NCBI GenBank assembly: GCA_964453915.1
Contig: CAYVPW010000014.1
Span: 1-31,386 of the forward strand
From: UBA1259 sp964453915
GTDB lineage: Bacteria > Bacillota > Clostridia > Christensenellales > Borkfalkiaceae
Reading direction: 5' to 3'
Length of the DNA: 31,386 nt
Below the pieces are notes generated by a model. It was not told where the DNA came from and made no database searches. It saw only the letters and a list, made by a program, of their open reading frames with translations. Numbering within the stretch: the stretch's first letter is position 1; every line of letters starts with the position of its first letter. Positions 14,680 to 22,462 of the stretch are shown one piece after another. A program made the position numbers and the translations under genes.

Positions 14680-16311
14680 ATGGCAAATCCGGTATTGATG
14701 CCCAAGCAAGGCATTACGGTAGAAAGTTGTATTCTTACAAAATGGAACGTTAAAGTAGGGGACAAGGTTAAAGTAGGAGATATTTTGTTTTCTTTTGAAA
14801 CGGATAAATCTTCTATAGATTTTGCTTCCGAAACAGAAGGAGAGGTTTTGGCTCTTTTTTGTGAAGAAGGGGACGAAGTTCCCGTTTTAACAAACGTTAT
14901 GGTGATAGGCAATAAAGGAGAGGATATCTCTTCTTTTAAGCCAAATGCAAGCGAAGGGGACGTTAAAGAAGTTAAACAAGCGGAGGCGGCTCAGCCAGCA
15001 AAGGCGGCAACCGTAATTCCCGCGGATATTAAAGCAACGCCCGTTGCAATGCCTAAATCAGGCATAACCGTTGAAAGTTGTATTTTGACCAAACTAAATG
15101 TTAAGGTTGGCGACAACGTAAAAGTGGGGGATAACATATTCTCTTACGAAACGGATAAGTCTTCTTTTGATTTTCCGTCCGAAACGGAAGGCGAAGTGTT
15201 GGCGATTTTCTTTAACGAAGGGGACGAGATAGACGTTGGCGCAAACGTTTTGGTTATAGGCGAACACGGAGTAGACGCTTCTTGTTTTGCCCCCAACGGC
15301 GAAGCGGTAAGTGCCCCCGTAGAAATAAAGGCGGAAGAAAAGAAAGAGGCTGCGGCGGAAGTAAAAAGCGCTGCAACGCCCGTTCAAAATTCTGACGGAA
15401 GAATTTTTGCTTCTCCAAGAGCAAAAAATTTAGCAAGCAAACTGGGTGTAGACTTGGCTACCGCAACGGGAACGGGTCCTAAAGGAAGAATAATAGAAAA
15501 AGACGTTAGAGAAGCAAGTGTAAGTCCCAAGGCGGCGGCTTGTTCCGCAGTTGAAGAAACTGTAAAAGAAACCGTAAAAGCGCCCGTAGACGTTCATGCT
15601 TATAAAGACGAAAAGATGTCCGGTATAAGAAAGGTAATCGCTAAAAATATGGTTATGAGCCTTTCTACAATGGCACAGTTAACGCATACGCTTTCTTTTG
15701 ATTGTACTAACGTTATGGCGTTTAGAAAGTATTTGAAAGACAATGCGGAAAAGTTAAAATTACCTTCTATAACCGTGAATAACATTATAGTATTTGCGGT
15801 ATCTAGAGTGTTAAAGAATCACAGAGATTTAAATGCAAACCTAATAAACGGCGATACGATGCGCTATTTTGAACATACCAACATAGGCATAGCGACCGAT
15901 ACGCCAAGGGGATTGTTAGTTCCCACGCTTTTCGGTGCGGACACTATGACGCTTTCTGAAATAGCGGTAAAGAGCAAAAAACTTTCTCAAGACGCAATAG
16001 ACGGAAAACTTTCTCCCGATCTTATGACCGGCGGAAGTTTTACGGTTAGCAACGTGGGGACAATGGGTATTGAAAGTTTTACGCCGGTAGTAAATCCTCC
16101 GCAAACTGGAATACTTGGAGTAAACACTATGGAAACGAGAATAAAACTCGGCAAAAACGGAGAGATTGTTCCGTACACTGCAATGAGTTTGTCTTTGTCT
16201 TACGACCACAGAGCGCTTGACGGAGCACCCGCTTCCCGCTTCTTAAAAGAACTTAAAGAGTATTTAGAAAACTTTAGTTTCAATTTGCTTGCGGACGGCA
16301 AGTGCATTTAG
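14680..16311 (+). CDS. 2-oxo acid dehydrogenase complex dihydrolipoyl acyltransferase (E2) with two lipoyl domains
   Basis: E2 core of a pyruvate/acetoin-type dehydrogenase complex, transferring the acyl group from lipoyl to CoA. Of its 543 residues, lipoyl domain 1 spans about 1-80 with the lipoylated Lys43 in ETDKSS. Lipoyl domain 2 spans about 121-198 with Lys160 in the same motif. A flexible Ala/Glu/Lys linker follows, then a peripheral subunit-binding domain (about 242-279, RIFASPRAKNLA). The catalytic domain (about 310-540) has the DHRALDGA motif with His510 and Asp514. The two lipoyl domains are about 80 percent identical (49 of 61 aligned residues), showing an internal duplication. 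The acyl group cannot be told from E2 alone. AAGGAG lies before the ATG. E3 begins 19 bases downstream. Confidence 0.92.
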   Translation: MANPVLMPKQGITVESCILTKWNVKVGDKVKVGDILFSFETDKSSIDFASETEGEVLALFCEEGDEVPVLTNVMVIGNKGEDISSFKPNASEGDVKEVKQAEAAQPAKAATVIPADIKATPVAMPKSGITVESCILTKLNVKVGDNVKVGDNIFSYETDKSSFDFPSETEGEVLAIFFNEGDEIDVGANVLVIGEHGVDASCFAPNGEAVSAPVEIKAEEKKEAAAEVKSAATPVQNSDGRIFASPRAKNLASKLGVDLATATGTGPKGRIIEKDVREASVSPKAAACSAVEETVKETVKAPVDVHAYKDEKMSGIRKVIAKNMVMSLSTMAQLTHTLSFDCTNVMAFRKYLKDNAEKLKLPSITVNNIIVFAVSRVLKNHRDLNANLINGDTMRYFEHTNIGIATDTPRGLLVPTLFGADTMTLSEIAVKSKKLSQDAIDGKLSPDLMTGGSFTVSNVGTMGIESFTPVVNPPQTGILGVNTMETRIKLGKNGEIVPYTAMSLSLSYDHRALDGAPASRFLKELKEYLENFSFNLLADGKCI

Positions 16312-16330
16312 TATAAGGAGAAAATGATAT

Positions 16331-17701
16331 ATGGAAATTTATGATTTGGTTGTAATCGGCGGCGGCCCTGCGGGATATCTTGCAGCCGAGCGTGCGGGAC
16401 ACGCGGGGTTAAAAGTTCTTGTTGCGGAAAAGAGAGAATTCGGCGGCGTGTGCTTAAACGAGGGCTGTGTTCCGAGCAAAACTTTTTTGAATTCGGCAAA
16501 GGTTGCCGACTACGCTAACCACGCTGCTAATTACGGCGTAAAGGTAGAGGGTAGAGCGGTAGTTGACCAAAAGTTTGTTGTAGAGAGAAAGAACAGCGTA
16601 GTAAAAATGCTGGTAAGCGGTATCAAAGCCGGCTTAAAAAAGAATAAAGCAGTGATGAAAAACGCCGAGGCTTACATAGAAGGCAAAGCGGAGGACGGCT
16701 ACAAAATTAAGGTGGGCGAAGAAGAAGTAATAGCAAAAAGACTTATTATTTCAACGGGTTCTGCACCGGTAGTTCCCCCGATAGCGGGAGTGAAGGAAAA
16801 TATTCAAAGCGGTTTAGTGTTGACAAACAGAGAAATACTAGACATTACCGAAATCCCAGAAAGACTGGTTGTAATCGGCGGCGGAGTAATAGGACTTGAA
16901 ATGGCAAGTTATTTCTCTTCGGTAGGTTCTAAGGTGACCGTTGTAGAAATGCTAAATAAAATTGCCGGACCTACGGAAGCGGAAATATCTGCGATTTTGC
17001 AAAAGTCTTTAGAGAGAAAGGGCGTAGAGTTTAAGCTTGGTTGCAAAGTCACCGGTGTTGAAAAGGACGGAGTCGTTTTTGAAAAAGACGGAAAGAGCGA
17101 AAAAGTTCTTGCGGATAAAGTCCTTTTATCAATCGGTAGGCGTGCCGTGACCCAAGGATTAGGTTTAGAAAATATAGGCGTAAATTTAGAGCGCGGAGCG
17201 ATTGTCACAGACGATACTATGCGCACTAACGTTGCTAACGTGTACGCTACGGGTGACGTAAACGGAAAGGTTATGCTTGCGCATACCGCATACAGAGAAT
17301 CCGAAGTTGCCGTAAACAACATTTTAGGTAAAAAGGACAGAATGAGATATAACGTAATTCCTTCCGTAATATATACTAATCCCGAAGTGGGAACGGTAGG
17401 AGAAACGGAAGAAAGCGCAAAGGCAAAGGGATTAGACGTTAAGGTTGTAAGTATTCCTATGACCTATTCCGGAAGATACGTTGCCGAAAACACTACGCTA
17501 GACGGGATTTGCAAGTTGGTAATGAACAAAAAGACCAACACGCTTATTGGTGCGCACGTGATAGGCAGTTATGCGGGTGAATTTATAGTTAGCGTTTCCG
17601 CAATGATAGATTTAGAGGTGGATATAGAGAATATTAAAAAACTCGTATTCCCGCACCCGACTGTTTGCGAAATTGTTCGCGAAGCAATTTTTACACTTTA
17701 A
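16331..17701 (+). CDS. lpdA: Dihydrolipoyl dehydrogenase (E3)
   Basis: FAD flavoprotein that reoxidises dihydrolipoyl groups of the E2 subunit with NAD+. The 456 residues match the family. They include the FAD motif GGGPAG (10-15), the redox-active disulfide Cys41/Cys46 in GGVCLNEGCVPSK, the NAD motif GGGVIGLE (about 180-187), the second FAD motif ATGDVNG, and the C-terminal HPTVCE segment that supplies the catalytic His-Glu. The gene lies between E2 and E1 with short gaps (19 and 31 bases) and its own AAGGAG site, so it is probably dedicated to this complex. I see nothing missing. Confidence 0.95.
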   Translation: MEIYDLVVIGGGPAGYLAAERAGHAGLKVLVAEKREFGGVCLNEGCVPSKTFLNSAKVADYANHAANYGVKVEGRAVVDQKFVVERKNSVVKMLVSGIKAGLKKNKAVMKNAEAYIEGKAEDGYKIKVGEEEVIAKRLIISTGSAPVVPPIAGVKENIQSGLVLTNREILDITEIPERLVVIGGGVIGLEMASYFSSVGSKVTVVEMLNKIAGPTEAEISAILQKSLERKGVEFKLGCKVTGVEKDGVVFEKDGKSEKVLADKVLLSIGRRAVTQGLGLENIGVNLERGAIVTDDTMRTNVANVYATGDVNGKVMLAHTAYRESEVAVNNILGKKDRMRYNVIPSVIYTNPEVGTVGETEESAKAKGLDVKVVSIPMTYSGRYVAENTTLDGICKLVMNKKTNTLIGAHVIGSYAGEFIVSVSAMIDLEVDIENIKKLVFPHPTVCEIVREAIFTL

Positions 17702-17732
17702 TTTTTGATAATATATAGTAAGGAGATAAAAA

Positions 17733-20198
17733 ATGTCTAAACAATTATTTGTTGACCCTATTAAATTAAGGGAAAAAGGCAAAATTAAGTTTGAAGATAT
17801 TCTAGTTAATCAATACGACAAGACTATCGAAGACGAAAAAAAGAATTTTTCTAAAGAAGATTTCGTAAGGATTTTTAACGATATCGCAACTCTTAGAGAA
17901 TTTGAGAGTATGATAAATTCAATAAAAATCAAGGGCGAATATCAAGGATTTAAACATTCTTATCCGGGACCTGCGCACTTATCTATGGGGCAAGAAGCCG
18001 CAGCGGTAGGTCAGGCTTATCACCTTGATTTAGACGATATGACCTTTGGTTCTCACAGAAGCCACAGCGAAGTTTTAGCAAGAGGACTTGCTTCCATTCA
18101 TAAACTTCCGGACGATAAACTCTACCAAATAATGAAAGAGTTTATGAACGGCGAAACTCTTGCTCCCGTGGAAAAATTGAACAAAACCGGCAACGTAAAA
18201 GATTTGGCGGTTGACTTCCTTCTTTACGGTTTTATGAGCGAAATTTTTGCCAGAAGAACTGGTTTCCACAGGGGGATGGGCGGCTCTATGCACGTATTCT
18301 TTTTACCGTTCGGTATTTATCCTAACAATGCAATAGTCGGTGGTGCTGCTCCGGTTGCGCTAGGCGCTGCGTTATATAAAAAGATAAACGATAAGCCCGG
18401 TATAGTTATCTCTAACGTGGGAGACGGTGCCGTTGGTTGCGGCGTTGTTTACGAAAGTATGAACTTTGCCGCTATGGATCAATTTAGAGATTTGTGGGAA
18501 AAGAAAGGCGGGCTTCCGATACTGTTTAACTTCTTTAATAACGACTACGGTATGGGTGGACAAACCCGTGGAGAAACTATGGCTTACGATTTCTTGGCTC
18601 GTTTGGGTGCAGGCGTAACGCCGTCTCAAATGTATGCAGAGCGTGTGGATGGATTTAATCCTTTGGCTGTGATAGATGCGGTAAAGAGAAAGAAAGATTT
18701 ATTGCTTGCAGGAAAAGGCCCCGCTATGCTAGACGTTGTAACCTATCGTTTTGGCGGACACTCTCCTTCAGACGCTATGAGTTATCGTACGCAAGAAGAA
18801 GTAGACGCTTGGAAAGAGTACGATCCTATTATTACGTATAGAAAGGCGTTGGTTGATGCAAAGATAGAAAACGACGGCAAGTTCGACGATATTTTGGCAA
18901 GCATTTCCGAAAGAATGTTAAAGTTATGTAAACTTGCTGCAGATCCGGTTGAATCTCCTTATCTAGACTTTAAGAAAGACCCGTATTACGTAGAAGACCT
19001 TATGTTCTCTAACGGTGCGGTAGAAAAGATGGAAGATAGACCGGTAGACGTTAAAATGCCTATGGAAGAAAACCCCAGAGTTAAACAAATTGCAGGAAAA
19101 TCTCGCTATGCGTTTGACGAAAAGGGACAACTTGTTTCTAATATGAAACGCTTTAATATTCGTGACGGATTGTTTGAAGCGATTATTGACAGATATTATA
19201 AAGACCCGACTCTTACTTCTTACGGAGAAGACGTTCGTGACTGGGGCGGAGCATTTGCAGTGTATAAAGGACTTACCGAAGCGCTTCCTTATCACAGATT
19301 GTTTAACTCTCCTATATCGGAAGCGGCAATCGTTTCTTCGGCAGTCGGCTACGGACTTTGCGGAGGCAGAGTAATAGTAGAACTTATGTATGCGGACTTT
19401 ATGGGCAGAGCGGGAGATGAAATATTTAACCAACTTGCTAAATGGCAGGCTATGAGTAGCGGCATACTGAAAATGCCCGTTGTGTTGAGAGTATCCGTTG
19501 GTAGTAAATACGGTGCGCAACACTCTCAAGACTGGGTTGCGCTTCCTGCACACGTTCCGGGGCTTAAAGTTTGCTTCCCTGTGACTCCGTACGATGCAAA
19601 GGGACTTATGAATGCGGCGCTAAACGGAACGGACCCCGTAGTGTTCTTTGAAAGTCAAAGAATATACGACAAGGGCGAAGAGTTCCATAAAGAAGGCGTT
19701 CCGGAAGGTTATTACGAAATTCCGCTAGGCGAACCCGACGTTAAGAGAGTAGGTAGCGACGTGACTATTTTAACGATAGGCGCAACCTTATACAGAGCGA
19801 TGGATGCAGCAAAGATTCTATCCGAAAAATACGGTGTAGAAGCGGAAGTAATAGACGCAAGGTCTATCGTTCCGTTTAACTACGACAAGGTTGTAGAATC
19901 CGTTAAAAAGACGGGTAAAATTATTCTTGCTTCCGATGCTTGCGCAAGAGGTAGCATACTTAACGACTTTGCAAGGAACATTTCGGAACTTTGCTTTGAC
20001 TATCTAGATGCACCCGCTGTAGTTTGCGGAGCAAAGAACTGGATTACTCCTCCGTTTGAATTCGATGCGGAATTCTTCCCGCAGGCTAACTGGATAATAG
20101 ATTGTATCAACGATAAGATTATGCCCTTAAAAGGACACGTTTCTACGACGGATACGTCTGATGCAGAAACTTTAAGAAGAGCAAAGAAAGGCGTTTAA
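17733..20198 (+). CDS. Fused E1 alpha-beta thiamine-diphosphate dehydrogenase of a 2-oxo acid dehydrogenase complex
   Basis: Decarboxylating first enzyme of the complex, with the E1 alpha and beta chains joined in one 821-residue protein. The alpha part (about 1-440) has the PGPAHLSMGQEA region, GSHRSH, and the ThDP motif starting GDG at 230-232 and ending NN at 269-270. The gap between GDG and NN is 36 residues, about ten more than in ordinary PDH E1 alpha, owing to an insertion (FRDLWEKKGG). The beta part starts near 471 (MKRFNIRDGLFEA), with the YGEDV glutamate and the GAQHSQDW histidine, and ends with a transketolase C-terminal domain. Similar fused E1 proteins occur in Clostridia, but I know no characterised substrate. 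Pyruvate, acetoin or a sugar-derived 2-oxo acid are possible. AAGGAG precedes the ATG. Confidence 0.9.
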   Translation: MSKQLFVDPIKLREKGKIKFEDILVNQYDKTIEDEKKNFSKEDFVRIFNDIATLREFESMINSIKIKGEYQGFKHSYPGPAHLSMGQEAAAVGQAYHLDLDDMTFGSHRSHSEVLARGLASIHKLPDDKLYQIMKEFMNGETLAPVEKLNKTGNVKDLAVDFLLYGFMSEIFARRTGFHRGMGGSMHVFFLPFGIYPNNAIVGGAAPVALGAALYKKINDKPGIVISNVGDGAVGCGVVYESMNFAAMDQFRDLWEKKGGLPILFNFFNNDYGMGGQTRGETMAYDFLARLGAGVTPSQMYAERVDGFNPLAVIDAVKRKKDLLLAGKGPAMLDVVTYRFGGHSPSDAMSYRTQEEVDAWKEYDPIITYRKALVDAKIENDGKFDDILASISERMLKLCKLAADPVESPYLDFKKDPYYVEDLMFSNGAVEKMEDRPVDVKMPMEENPRVKQIAGKSRYAFDEKGQLVSNMKRFNIRDGLFEAIIDRYYKDPTLTSYGEDVRDWGGAFAVYKGLTEALPYHRLFNSPISEAAIVSSAVGYGLCGGRVIVELMYADFMGRAGDEIFNQLAKWQAMSSGILKMPVVLRVSVGSKYGAQHSQDWVALPAHVPGLKVCFPVTPYDAKGLMNAALNGTDPVVFFESQRIYDKGEEFHKEGVPEGYYEIPLGEPDVKRVGSDVTILTIGATLYRAMDAAKILSEKYGVEAEVIDARSIVPFNYDKVVESVKKTGKIILASDACARGSILNDFARNISELCFDYLDAPAVVCGAKNWITPPFEFDAEFFPQANWIIDCINDKIMPLKGHVSTTDTSDAETLRRAKKGV

Positions 20199-20215
20199 TT
20201 AAAAAAACGTTAAGG

Positions 20216-20237
20216 CGGGGGCTTGCATAAGCCCCCG
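20216..20237 (+). promoter_or_regulatory. GC-rich hairpin between E1 and lplA
   Basis: CGGGGGCTT (20216-20224) pairs perfectly with AAGCCCCCG (20229-20237) around GCAT. The following bases (AATTATTTTATT) are only partly T-rich. The stem ends 12 bases before the lplA ATG and covers an alternative TTG start at 20223. It may act as a partial terminator, stabiliser of the upstream mRNA, or translational control element. Confidence 0.65.
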
Positions 20238-20249
20238 AATTATTTTATT

Positions 20250-21224
20250 ATGGAAAAGTATTATTTAACGACTCACAATATACACGATCCTTATTTTAAC
20301 ATTGCTTCGGACGAATATTTGTTAAAACATAAAGAAGGATATTACATTTATTTTTGGATAAATTCGCCCGCAGTAATCGTTGGCGTAAACCAAAACACCC
20401 TGCAAGAAGTTAATCTTAATTTTACCGAAGAGAACGGAATAAAAGTAGTTCGTCGTCTTACGGGCGGCGGAGCGGTTTATCACGATTTAAACAACATTTG
20501 TTATAGCGTTGTAGGACCTTACGATAGCAAAATAGACAATTATAAAAGATTTACCGCCCCCGTGATAAACTATCTCAATACGCTTGGCGTAAATGCGGAA
20601 TTTGCAGGCAGAAACGATATTTTGGTTAACGGAAGAAAGATTTCCGGAAACGCACAAACTATTTATAAGGATAGAATTTTACACCACGGAACCTTGCTTT
20701 TTAATACGGATATGAACGTGCTTTCTTTGGCACTAAAAGCAAACAAACTTAAAATGGAAAGCAAGGGAATAAAAAGTGTAAGGTCTAGAGTTGCAAATAT
20801 ATACGATTTATTGCCCAAAAAAATGGCTACGCAAGAGTTTTTAGACGGGCTTATGGATTTTTTTATGCAAACCTGTGAGGATTACGTTTTTACGCAAGAC
20901 GACCTAGACGGTATAAACGAACTTGTAAAAAACAAATATTCTTTATACGAATGGAACGTGGGAAAATCGCCCGTAGGGAAGAACCGTTTTGACGGAAGAT
21001 TTAAGTTCGGCACAATTTCCGTGAATTTTGATACGATAGACGGAAAAATTCAAAACGCAGAAATATTCGGTGACTTTTTTGCTCTAAAAAACGTTTCGGA
21101 ACTTGCACAAAGGCTAAACGGAACAAAGTTTACCTATAAAGACGTTTCTAATGCGTTATCTTGTGCCGACGAGTATATTTTAGATGCTTGCGGAAAGGAT
21201 ATAGCGGAGAAAATGTTTGATTAA
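20250..21224 (+). CDS. lplA: Lipoate--protein ligase (LplA)
   Basis: Activates free lipoate (or octanoate) with ATP and attaches it to lipoyl-domain lysines, here most likely those of the E2 at 14680-16311. The 324-residue protein has the RRLTGGGAVYHD motif, the NDILVNGRKISGNAQ segment and HHGTLLFNTD of the biotin/lipoate ligase fold, followed by the C-terminal accessory domain (about 245-324) of LplA. The ATG at 20250 gives the usual N-terminus but has no clear ribosome site. A TTG at 20223 with AAGG upstream adds nine residues and lies inside a hairpin. It ends only 2 bases from the convergent gerC stop, with no terminator between. Confidence 0.92.
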   Translation: MEKYYLTTHNIHDPYFNIASDEYLLKHKEGYYIYFWINSPAVIVGVNQNTLQEVNLNFTEENGIKVVRRLTGGGAVYHDLNNICYSVVGPYDSKIDNYKRFTAPVINYLNTLGVNAEFAGRNDILVNGRKISGNAQTIYKDRILHHGTLLFNTDMNVLSLALKANKLKMESKGIKSVRSRVANIYDLLPKKMATQEFLDGLMDFFMQTCEDYVFTQDDLDGINELVKNKYSLYEWNVGKSPVGKNRFDGRFKFGTISVNFDTIDGKIQNAEIFGDFFALKNVSELAQRLNGTKFTYKDVSNALSCADEYILDACGKDIAEKMFD

Positions 21225-21226
21225 AC

Positions 21227-22462
21227 TTATTTTTGTCCGCTTACGTTTATAGATATTTCACACTTGAATTTAGATAAGAATTCGTCTTTGAAAAGGCTGT
21301 ATTTGCTATGGTGATAGCGATACAGTCTTTCTTTTATTCTTAGAAAATCACATTCTGAAACCTTCTCTTTTTGAACTAAAGAAGAAAACCACTCTTTTAC
21401 CGTATCTTGGGCGGCCTTTATAAGGTGATCCGGCAGCGGGTTGTTTTTTTCAAACGTAGAGTCCGAACTTACCGTGTTTTGGTCGCTTATTTTGCAATAT
21501 AAATTTACGTTGATAAAAAGTGTAATATCAAAGTCTGTTGTTTTAAGGTAAATATCCGGTGTGCACTTTTTTACTGACAGTAGATAAGAATTGCTAGGCA
21601 ATAAACCGTGTTTTTGTTCCGAAACCTCAAGAGTAGTTCCGTTAAAATTTCCGTAAAGCATATTGTATGCCAACGTTTCGTTTTCGGTTAATTCGCCGGT
21701 CTTTATCCCGTTTTTAAATAGCGCGGTGGTCTTAGTGTCGAAAATAGCGTTCCCTTTATTACCGGTGTTCGTTCCGCTTTTAGGCGTGCTTTCCTCGTCT
21801 CCGCCGGCGGGTATGTCCGTTTTTGCCCCGCCATTAGAAGTTTCGGAATTGTTATTTTGTTTTTTTTGGTCTATCACTTTTACAAGCGGCATTATAGAAG
21901 ACGAAGAAGAGGAGTAATACCCCGTGACGAAACTTTTTATATCCGTATCCGCCACGTCTCTGTCAAAACCGGGGCTTTTGAGTAAAACTTTTTGCAAAGC
22001 AAAAGAAGAAATATTGTCTAGCGGTGTTGAAACCTCTAAAATTTCTTTTGCTTTGTTTTCCGCCAAAACCACAACAGCAGAGTCTTGAATTCTAAGCGTT
22101 TTAGAAAAGTAATCTAAAATTCTTATAACGTTTGTATTAGAAAAATCGTTGCCTACTACAATAAGGTTGCAAAACTCCATTTTAGGAAACCAACCGGATA
22201 CGTCGCCTATGTTTTTTATTGCAGAGGCAATGGTTTTTCCTTTTCCCGAGACTTGTGCTTTAGAGTTTTCAGTGTTTTGGTCGGTTGCTTCAGGCACGGC
22301 GATTTGTGCCGTGACAACGTAGTTTTCTTCTTCTAAATCGAGCGCAAGCGCCGTTATTATAGCCGTTTTTTCTATATCGATCAATCCGAAATCGTTAGAA
22401 AAAAATATTAAAAAAGTAAGGCATAATAAAACCATAGCTATTTTAGAGCGAAGGAACTTCAT
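21227..22462 (-). CDS. gerC: Ger(x)C family spore germination protein (GerC)
   Basis: C subunit of a GerA-type nutrient germinant receptor in the spore inner membrane. The 411-residue protein has the family pattern TAIITALALDLEE near the N-terminus and the C-terminal domain with a KFKCEISINVSG ending. A hydrophobic N-terminal segment is present, but the usual lipobox and CWD motif is missing: the region reads FFSNDFGLID, so lipid anchoring at the normal Cys is not expected. A low-complexity linker rich in Asn, Gly, Ser and Thr (about 199-238) interrupts the middle. GGAG lies before the ATG, and the gene overlaps gerB by 20 bases. It is the last gene of the operon. Confidence 0.88.
   Translation of the reverse strand: MKFLRSKIAMVLLCLTFLIFFSNDFGLIDIEKTAIITALALDLEEENYVVTAQIAVPEATDQNTENSKAQVSGKGKTIASAIKNIGDVSGWFPKMEFCNLIVVGNDFSNTNVIRILDYFSKTLRIQDSAVVVLAENKAKEILEVSTPLDNISSFALQKVLLKSPGFDRDVADTDIKSFVTGYYSSSSSSIMPLVKVIDQKKQNNNSETSNGGAKTDIPAGGDEESTPKSGTNTGNKGNAIFDTKTTALFKNGIKTGELTENETLAYNMLYGNFNGTTLEVSEQKHGLLPSNSYLLSVKKCTPDIYLKTTDFDITLFINVNLYCKISDQNTVSSDSTFEKNNPLPDHLIKAAQDTVKEWFSSLVQKEKVSECDFLRIKERLYRYHHSKYSLFKDEFLSKFKCEISINVSGQK

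Noticed and set aside
18963..19553. A 196-codon open frame on the minus strand inside the E1 gene.
   Set aside because: It lies entirely opposite conserved E1 sequence, has no ribosome site or family features, and is the kind of shadow frame expected from codon bias.
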